A stretch of DNA of 11,241 bases, taken from contig CAYMLQ010000178.1 in NCBI GenBank assembly GCA_964390795.1, forward strand, positions 1-11,241, given 5' to 3'. Origin of the DNA: CAYMLQ01 sp964390795. GTDB taxonomy: Bacteria > Verrucomicrobiota > Kiritimatiellia > RFP12 > UBA1067. The notes under the pieces were generated by a model. The model was not told the origin of the DNA, made no database searches, and was given only the letters and a program-made list of their open reading frames with translations. The first letter of the stretch is position 1; each line of letters starts with the position of its first letter. Below, piece after piece: positions 7,301 to 11,241 of this stretch. A program made the position numbers and the translations under genes.

Positions 7301-8286
7301 CCGACAAGGAAGTCGCAGTGCCGTTCGTCATGGGCGGGCGGTGCGCGTTCGGCGCGTGGCTGAACGGGCTGCCGGTTCTTGAACAGGTTGACGCTCTTCC
7401 GCCGGGGCTTTATGAGCCGTGGTGCATTCCTCACTATACCTGCGAGCCGAAAGTTGCGAGGGTGACGTTGCGGCCCGGCGTCAACCGACTTCTGCTGAAA
7501 CTCATTCAGCCCGAAGGTCAGCGCACGCGCGCCTTTGCGGCGTTTTCCACGGCTGAAGCCGATCCGCGGGAACTCGGGTTGCGGTGGTTCCGCGATTCGC
7601 ATTCACTACGACCTTCCCTGCCTGCTGGGCCGCAAAGGCGGGCGGTATGGCTCCGTTTCCTCGCTCCGCCCGGTTTGCAGGGCTTGCGCTTCGCGGCACG
7701 CGGCGACACGCAAGTATGGGCTGACGGAAGGGTACTCGTGTGCGAGGAGGCTCTGCCGCAGCCTGACGGCAGTTTGCGGTATCATGCGACTGTGGCTCAT
7801 GTCAGTCCGTATCCCGTCACGGTCGCGTTGCGTGTGGAGGCCTTTCCGGAGTTTCGCGCGGGCGACGTTTTGCCAGAGCCCGTGGGCATGCTCTGCGGTT
7901 CGGGCGAGTTGCCTCTGGGCGACTGGTGCGCGTATGGGCTTGCTGCCTACTCCGGCCAGGGCGAATACCGGGCCGAGTTTCTGGGAGCGGCGGCCGCTCA
8001 AGGGGAAAGGCTTGTGCTGGATCTGGGCGAGGTGTCCGCCTCTGCCGAAATCAGGATCAACGGCCATCCGGCGGCCACGCTTGTCGCAGCGCCTTGGCGT
8101 GCCGACATCACGGAGCACGTCCTTGCCGGCATGAACACGGTTTCGATCTGCGTGGCCAACACGCTGGCAAACCACTATAGTGTGGGCATACCCACGCCGT
8201 ATGCTTTTCCCGCCCAGACAAAGTCGGGGCTTTTCGGGCCGGTGTGTGTGCTGCGGGTGACGGGGAAAGGGCCGGTGACTGCATGA
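4360..8286 (+). CDS. GH106-like alpha-L-rhamnosidase, apparently cytoplasmic, with heptamer-repeat inserts
   Basis: The 1308-residue product has the order of segments I associate with GH106. The N-terminus reads GPVPFYWWAGEPLERERLAW and then LEQCRARGMTVGFQDY. A beta domain follows (LDLSGQV, LPEGEW near 214-235). Next come FFQDELDFG (E284), RVWIEAFHSSGWGTTP (E423) and YYMFNPS. The protein ends in a C-terminal beta-sandwich with LVLDLGEV (1218-1225) and IRINGHPAATL. E284 and E423 are the best candidates for the catalytic acid pair; this is inference from motif position. Such enzymes release alpha-L-rhamnose from complex pectic side chains. No signal peptide is present, and an in-frame TAA at 4348-4350 excludes an earlier start, so the protein is probably intracellular. 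The ribosome site is poor: AGGGGA lies 17 bases away. Residues 134-196 and 769-825 contain low-complexity inserts coded by 7-base repeats. The stop overlaps the next start (ATGA). The product is longer than most relatives, partly because of the inserts. Confidence 0.78.
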   Translation: MNREGVSVLNLFCEPPAAWGPVPFYWWAGEPLERERLAWQLDHLCAKGVRQTIISYPHRADGPTDSGDPQLFSPAWWDLFRWFLEQCRARGMTVGFQDYTLCKPLLQAIGQGRPDMEGGQLSCVWEKVGNEQQTLTAQRSTFNAQAVEEPRTKNSEPRTPKMSVRLSAEPGTKVVGAWAYPLSGERSTFNAQRSTLNGDNDEADRLEFGVEGALDLSGQVRGGVLTGELPEGEWLVALVFARLNAFDPLHPDSGRLAIERLYEPFVRECPGEVGRTLTLFFQDELDFGSRMPFWSNRLFDAFQADKGYDLRPLLPTLWLDLGSVTEKVRLDFSDAVVRRLEAYYFKPVYHWHEEHGTLFGNDNLGRGEIAVGRQYYGDTFRTMRWYSAPGTDDPKLHEPRAFKGIKVNSSIAHLYRRPRVWIEAFHSSGWGTTPGEVVAALNEDFAYGATVVNLHGLYYTTRGGWWEWAAPDFHFRQPYWGHIQAFNAYCTRLAWLLSQGVHCCDVAILYPISALDAQPETPEMHRLVAHVGNGVTQSAETDDPQPEESAFGVGKYLFGRACDFDFIDDESVVRAQAADGELRVSGEDYRVLILPSMDAIRFATLAKARAFVQAGGVVIAYGRLPSASDRAGRGDALIEALLLEVFGVADGTHSHEKTHPSGGCGVFIRKGYDEVLRAINGSIVRDAVSTVEPLQVLHRRFDGSDSYYMFNPSPQSVETLLRVRATGKAETWDAWTGKSEELPVDAVENGVSTVRVTLAAKESRVVVFGGRRSEVGGQRSEGEATDSATTNGDAGGQRAGACSESPRHPGSPRPPGAEGEPQAEAVVRLEGPWKFTVRPTLDNRFGDFRLPASEGFLGPETRRFRYAEETEAGGNWHEAGFDDTSWAETTYSFGPRLESLGPLPPDEAVTGLEARLVAGEPVEGAWQPYAFSLRWGIERDPFLTDWLSGPHGLKGQVPDDYLDFQCETPGSVWYLRAEVFSDKEVAVPFVMGGRCAFGAWLNGLPVLEQVDALPPGLYEPWCIPHYTCEPKVARVTLRPGVNRLLLKLIQPEGQRTRAFAAFSTAEADPRELGLRWFRDSHSLRPSLPAGPQRRAVWLRFLAPPGLQGLRFAARGDTQVWADGRVLVCEEALPQPDGSLRYHATVAHVSPYPVTVALRVEAFPEFRAGDVLPEPVGMLCGSGELPLGDWCAYGLAAYSGQGEYRAEFLGAAAAQGERLVLDLGEVSASAEIRINGHPAATLVAAPWRADITEHVLAGMNTVSICVANTLANHYSVGIPTPYAFPAQTKSGLFGPVCVLRVTGKGPVTA
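4758..4792 (+). repeat. AACGYTC heptamer array, copy 1
   Basis: Five tandem 7-base units, AACGCTC with single changes (ACCGCTC and AACGTTC), lie inside the GH106-like gene. They are read as a Q-R-S-T-F-N-A-type peptide. A 21-base core (4772-4792) recurs without change at 4913-4933. Confidence 0.9.
4808..4842 (+). repeat. degenerate GAAC heptamer array
   Basis: Four tandem 7-base units each end in GAAC (beginning CAAGAAC, GAAGAAC), followed by a decayed fifth unit ACCGAAG. The array is read as R-T-K-N-S-E-P-R-T-P. The first three or so bases of each unit vary and the last four are fixed. It lies between the two AACGYTC arrays, and its unit is unrelated to theirs. Confidence 0.75.
4913..4947 (+). 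repeat. AACGYTC heptamer array, copy 2
   Basis: Five tandem units are AACGCTC, with one AACGTTC as the second unit. The array has the same orientation and reading frame as copy 1, and its shared core is offset from copy 1 by exactly 141 bases (47 codons). It codes for an E-R-S-T-F-N-A-Q-R-S-T-L-N stretch just before the beta domain near residue 200. Confidence 0.9.
6664..6705 (+). repeat. GGAGGTC heptamer array
   Basis: Six tandem 7-base units: GGGGGAC, three perfect GGAGGTC, AGAGGTC and GGAGGGG. They are read as G-R-R-S-E-V-G-G-Q-R-S-E (residues 769-782) in the linker between the catalytic part and the C-terminal beta domains of the GH106-like protein. Confidence 0.9.
6706..6836 (+). other. 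low-complexity interdomain linker insert with direct and inverted repeats
   Basis: This coding stretch follows the GGAGGTC array and is read as a G/A/P/S/E-rich linker (residues of about 783-825) without domain character. It holds a direct repeat GCCCGCG (6773-6779 and 6791-6797), a 7-base inverted repeat CCGCGCC / GGCGCGG (6775-6781 and 6805-6811), and one GACCTCC (6797-6803), the reverse complement of the GGAGGTC unit. The ordered text resumes at VRLEGPWKFTV. It may be a captured intergenic repeat. Confidence 0.45.
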
Positions 8287-9728
8287 CCGAGATGGGCACC
8301 TCTACAGTTTCAGGCAAGCCGCGTACGGCATCGTTCCCGAACATGCTCGGTTACGGCCTCGGCGAGTGCGCCAATTCGCTGGTGATGAACGGCCTGTTCG
8401 GTTTCGCGATGCTGTACTACACCGAGGCGCTCAGGCTCAGCCCGGCGCTCGCGGGCATCGCCATGTCGGTCTCGGTCTTCTGGGAGGCGGTCACTGATCC
8501 GGTCATGGGGTACGTGAGCGACCGGACGCGCCACCGCTTCGGGCGGCGCCACCCATGGATGCTGGCTGGCGGGCTGCTGATGGCGCTGTGCTTCTATTTC
8601 CTGTGGGACGTGCCCGAGGCGCTGCACGGACGGGCCATGCCGCTGTTCGCATATCTGGTGACGATGAATGTGCTGCTGCGCACGGGGTTGACGATGTTTT
8701 TCATCCCTTACATGGCGCTGGGCTTTGAGCTGACTCCGGACTACGAGGGCCGCTCCAAGATTCAGGCGGTGCGGCAGGTGATGAACATGGCCGCGAATTT
8801 CGCGGGGCCCGCCTTGGCGTGGAGCGTCTTTTTCCGCGATTCCGTAGGGCCGGACGGCGCGAAGATCCTGGGCACGTCCATGCCGCTGAACTTCATTCAC
8901 ATGGGCGCGGTCTTTTCCCTAGCGACCGTGGTCTTTGTTTTGGCAACGCTGTGGCTGACGCGCGGCTGGATCACGGACACCCGTTCCGCGCCGGTTGTGG
9001 CGGGGGACGGGGTTCGCCATTTCTGGGCGGAGATGCGGGGTATCGTGACCGATCTGAACGCTCGGTGGGTGCTGGTCTTTATCTTCTTCGCGTGTGTCGC
9101 CATGGTGCTGGTCAGTTCGCTCCAGATGTACGTGTACGTCTATTTCATGGGTTTCGGCCCGGAGCAGAAGTCCATCGCGCACGGCTCCACCATGATCGGT
9201 ATGGCAGTCGGAGCGACGCTGTCCGCGTGGATCGCAAAACATCTCGACAAAAGGGGGGCGGTGCTGGTGGGTGGGGCGCTCAGCGTCCTCTGCAACGGTA
9301 TGCTCGCCGCGTTGTTCCTGACCGGTTGGGTTCCGACCGGCACGTTGACGGCGCTGGTGTTGTTCGTCGCGTTCCACGCCACCTTCTGGCTGGGCAACGG
9401 GATCCTGCTGCCGACCGGGGTCGCGATGATGGCCGACGTGGCGGAACTGTACCGGCGGCGCAGCGGCGTGAATAGGGACGGCGCATATTCGGCGGTGTTC
9501 AGCCTCTCGATGCGGCTGGCGATTTCCTTCGCGCTGATGGCGTCCGGGTGGACGCTCAGCGCGATCGGCTTCAGCGCGGATGCGGCGCAGGGCACGCACA
9601 CGGCGCAGACGGTCTGGCGGCTAGGGGCTGCGATGTTCCTCGCCGGACCGCTCATTTGCCTGCTGGCGCTGGCGGCGGTTGCGCGCTATCCGCTGTCGCG
9701 CAAGATGATTGTTGCGGGAGGTGGCTGA
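8283..9728 (+). CDS. GPH-family sugar:cation symporter (MelB-like, MFS superfamily)
   Basis: This is a 481-residue inner-membrane transporter that imports a glycoside, hexose, pentose or uronide with H+ or Na+. It has roughly twelve hydrophobic segments and the family's characteristic loop: DPVMGYVSDRT beginning at D72, then RFGRRHPW. An N-terminal LGYGLGE before the first helix is also typical. The open frame extends back to 8244, but ATG 8283 is chosen because it overlaps the upstream stop as ATGA, which suggests translational coupling, and it leaves a normal GPH N-terminus. A purine-rich GGGGAAAGG lies 12 bases before it. It follows a GH106-like enzyme without a signal peptide and precedes a secreted GH2 enzyme, so it probably imports rhamnose-containing oligosaccharides, rhamnose or galactosides. 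The substrate cannot be read from sequence. Nothing looks truncated. Confidence 0.92.
   Translation: MTEMGTSTVSGKPRTASFPNMLGYGLGECANSLVMNGLFGFAMLYYTEALRLSPALAGIAMSVSVFWEAVTDPVMGYVSDRTRHRFGRRHPWMLAGGLLMALCFYFLWDVPEALHGRAMPLFAYLVTMNVLLRTGLTMFFIPYMALGFELTPDYEGRSKIQAVRQVMNMAANFAGPALAWSVFFRDSVGPDGAKILGTSMPLNFIHMGAVFSLATVVFVLATLWLTRGWITDTRSAPVVAGDGVRHFWAEMRGIVTDLNARWVLVFIFFACVAMVLVSSLQMYVYVYFMGFGPEQKSIAHGSTMIGMAVGATLSAWIAKHLDKRGAVLVGGALSVLCNGMLAALFLTGWVPTGTLTALVLFVAFHATFWLGNGILLPTGVAMMADVAELYRRRSGVNRDGAYSAVFSLSMRLAISFALMASGWTLSAIGFSADAAQGTHTAQTVWRLGAAMFLAGPLICLLALAAVARYPLSRKMIVAGGG
9716..9723 (+). promoter_or_regulatory. Shine-Dalgarno site for the GH2 gene
   Basis: GGGAGGTG lies inside the last codons of the symporter gene, 9 to 11 bases before the ATG at 9733. 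It settles the start of the downstream gene, only 4 bases after the symporter stop. Confidence 0.65.
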
Positions 9729-9732
9729 GTCA

Positions 9733-11241
9733 ATGAGATCAGGACACATAGTGACGGTTTTGGTTCTTCTTCTGGCATCGGCCGAGATGGGGCTATGCGC
9801 ATCGGGTGAGAAATCTGCCCGGACAAAGGAAGCGCTTTGCGACGCGTGGACTTTTCATCTCGGCGATGTGGAAGGCGCGGAAAAGGCAGGCTTTGATGAC
9901 TCCAAGTGGCGAACGCTTGATGTGCCGCATGACTGGAGCATTGAACTGCCCTTCGATCCCAATTACCCAGGCGGCGGTTCGGTGGGTTATCTGCCGGGTG
10001 GCCTCGGGTGGTACCGTAAGGCCTTTGCCATTCCGGAAGCGAGCCGGGGTAAGAAGGTGTTCGTGGATTTTGACGGAGTGTATATGGATTCCACGGTGTG
10101 GATCAACGGGCACCGGCTCGGCGGTCAGCCGTACGGCTACACCAGTTTCCAGTTCGAGCTGACCCCATACCTGAAGGTCGGCGGTGAGAAGAACGTCATC
10201 GCTGTGCGAGTGAACGTCATTCCTTCGACCGCCCGATGGTATCCCGGAGCGGGACTCTACCGCCGCGTATGGCTGACCACGGTGGATCCGGTCCATATCG
10301 GTCACTGGGGTACGTATGTGACGACGCCCGAAATATCCAAAGCCGAAGCTGCCGTGTGCGTGCGAACCCGGATCGAGAATCAGGGTGATCGGGAAGCCCT
10401 AGTCACGTTGAGGTCGATCATCCTGGACCAAGCGGGTCAGGTCGTTGCCGAAACGAGTGCAACCCAACCTGTCACTGCGGGCGGGGAGCGCGAGTTTGAT
10501 CAGCAGGTGGTCATCCGGAATCCCCGTCTGTGGTCGGTTGATTCGCCGCAGCTCTACCAGTTGGTTTCTAAAGTGGACGTCGGCGGTCGCACGGTGGATG
10601 ACGATGTCACGCCGCTGGGTATTCGATCTTTCGAGTTCACCAAAGACCGGGGGTTTTTCCTCAACGGCGAGCATGTGGACATCAAGGGCGTGTGCCTGCA
10701 CCACGACTTCGGATGCACCGGCACCGCTTTCTATCCGCGTGCCATCGAGCATCAACTGGAAATACTGCGTGACATGGGCTGCAATGCGATTCGAACTAGT
10801 CATAATCCGCGGGATCCGGAGTTTTACAGCATCTGTGACCGGATGGGATTCCTGGTCATGGATGAAGCGTTTGATGAATGGAAACTGAACAAGCTGGGCA
10901 ACGGATACGGCCGGTTCTTTGACGAATGGAGCGAGAAGGATTTGAGCAGCATGGTGCGCCGTGATCGCAACCATCCCTGCGTGATCCTGTGGAGCATCGG
11001 CAATGAAATCAACGAGCAGTACGCCACCAATGCCTGTGCAATGTCCAAACGGCTGGTCGATATTGTCAAGAAGCACGATCCAAGCCGGCCGGTAACGGCC
11101 GGGTGCAACTCGCCGGAGCCGGCAGCGAACACGGGTTTCGAGAAGCCTTTGGACGTATTTGGATTCAACTATAATCTGGATAAATACGAAAAGTTTAAAG
11201 GAAAGAAACCTCTGATCGGTTCGGAGAACGCGACCAGCTTT
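9733..11241 (+). CDS. secreted GH2 beta-galactosidase-like enzyme, C-terminus outside window
   Basis: The first 503 residues of a family GH2 glycosidase, cut by the window edge. Residues 1-23 are a signal peptide with expected cleavage after LCA. The N-terminal sugar-binding domain follows (FDDSKWRTLDVPHDWSIE, GLGWYRKAF, VWINGHRLGGQPYGYTSF), then an Ig-like domain (about 195-300). The TIM barrel starts near 305 (GFFLNGEHVDIKGVCLHHD). Conserved RTSHNP is at 354-359. SIGNE places the acid/base at E425, and IGSEN places the likely nucleophile at E498, 73 residues later; both are as expected for the beta-galactosidase branch. It would remove terminal beta-linked galactose (other GH2 activities such as beta-glucuronidase or beta-mannosidase are possible) in the periplasm or outside the cell. 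The start is 4 bases after the symporter stop with a good ribosome site, so it belongs to the same operon. Confidence 0.92.
   Translation, partial: MRSGHIVTVLVLLLASAEMGLCASGEKSARTKEALCDAWTFHLGDVEGAEKAGFDDSKWRTLDVPHDWSIELPFDPNYPGGGSVGYLPGGLGWYRKAFAIPEASRGKKVFVDFDGVYMDSTVWINGHRLGGQPYGYTSFQFELTPYLKVGGEKNVIAVRVNVIPSTARWYPGAGLYRRVWLTTVDPVHIGHWGTYVTTPEISKAEAAVCVRTRIENQGDREALVTLRSIILDQAGQVVAETSATQPVTAGGEREFDQQVVIRNPRLWSVDSPQLYQLVSKVDVGGRTVDDDVTPLGIRSFEFTKDRGFFLNGEHVDIKGVCLHHDFGCTGTAFYPRAIEHQLEILRDMGCNAIRTSHNPRDPEFYSICDRMGFLVMDEAFDEWKLNKLGNGYGRFFDEWSEKDLSSMVRRDRNHPCVILWSIGNEINEQYATNACAMSKRLVDIVKKHDPSRPVTAGCNSPEPAANTGFEKPLDVFGFNYNLDKYEKFKGKKPLIGSENATSF

Noticed and set aside
8244..8282. Upstream start at 8244 for the symporter
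   Set aside because: It would add 13 residues (MCAAGDGERAGDC) inside the GH106-like gene without transporter character. ATG 8283 in the ATGA overlap is the better start.
8919..9599. Long minus-strand open frame (226 codons) opposite the symporter gene
   Set aside because: Strongly biased R/H/Q-rich composition and no recognisable motif, antisense to a clear transporter. Treated as a shadow.
9733..9801. Lipoprotein signal (lipobox) in the GH2 enzyme
   Set aside because: The residues before C22 are M-G-L, with leucine at -1 where G, A or S is expected. Ordinary signal peptidase I cleavage after A23 fits better.
10399..11076. 225-codon minus-strand open frame opposite the GH2 gene
   Set aside because: The GH2 reading carries conserved catalytic motifs through the whole stretch. 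The antisense frame has no recognisable family features.

Overview
The window is GC-rich and densely coded. It looks like a carbohydrate-degradation locus from a bacterium outside the best-studied phyla. I favour the Verrucomicrobiota / Kiritimatiellota / Lentisphaerota group, because the locus combines GH78-like, GH106-like and unclassified glycosidase-like proteins with a GPH-type symporter and AraC control, has no SusC/SusD pair in view, and carries in-frame heptanucleotide repeats inside a coding region. That placement is inference from style and not from any marker gene.

Layout. Positions 1-473 hold the 3' end of an alpha-L-rhamnosidase-like protein (GH78 type). After 18 bases comes a secreted protein of about 1000 residues (492-3569) with a probable (beta/alpha)8-barrel glycosidase fold that I cannot assign to a family. 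Its last 53 codons run antisense into the end of a convergent AraC-family regulator gene (3408-4325, minus strand). Only 34 bases separate that regulator from a divergent run of three genes: a 1308-residue GH106-like alpha-L-rhamnosidase without a signal peptide (4360-8286), a GPH-family sugar:cation symporter that starts in an ATGA overlap (8283-9728), and a secreted GH2 beta-galactosidase-like enzyme that leaves the window at its right edge (9733 onward).

How the genes may work together. The secreted enzymes (the unassigned barrel protein, GH2, possibly GH78) would trim a rhamnose- and galactose-containing glycan such as rhamnogalacturonan, arabinogalactan or a related gum. The symporter would import the released oligosaccharides or monosaccharides, and the apparently cytoplasmic GH106-like enzyme would finish the hydrolysis. 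The AraC protein is the obvious candidate sensor and activator. The substrate is inferred from enzyme families only.

The most unusual structure is in the GH106-like gene. It contains four short tandem arrays, all with a 7-base unit, from three unrelated unit families (AACGYTC twice, NNNGAAC once, GGAGGTC once). All are read through in frame and all sit in apparent surface loops or an interdomain linker. The second oddity is the lost or displaced stop of the unassigned barrel gene, which a single-base indel would explain. No rRNA, tRNA, CRISPR array, transposase or other mobile-element gene was seen, and no non-coding stretch exceeds 40 bases.
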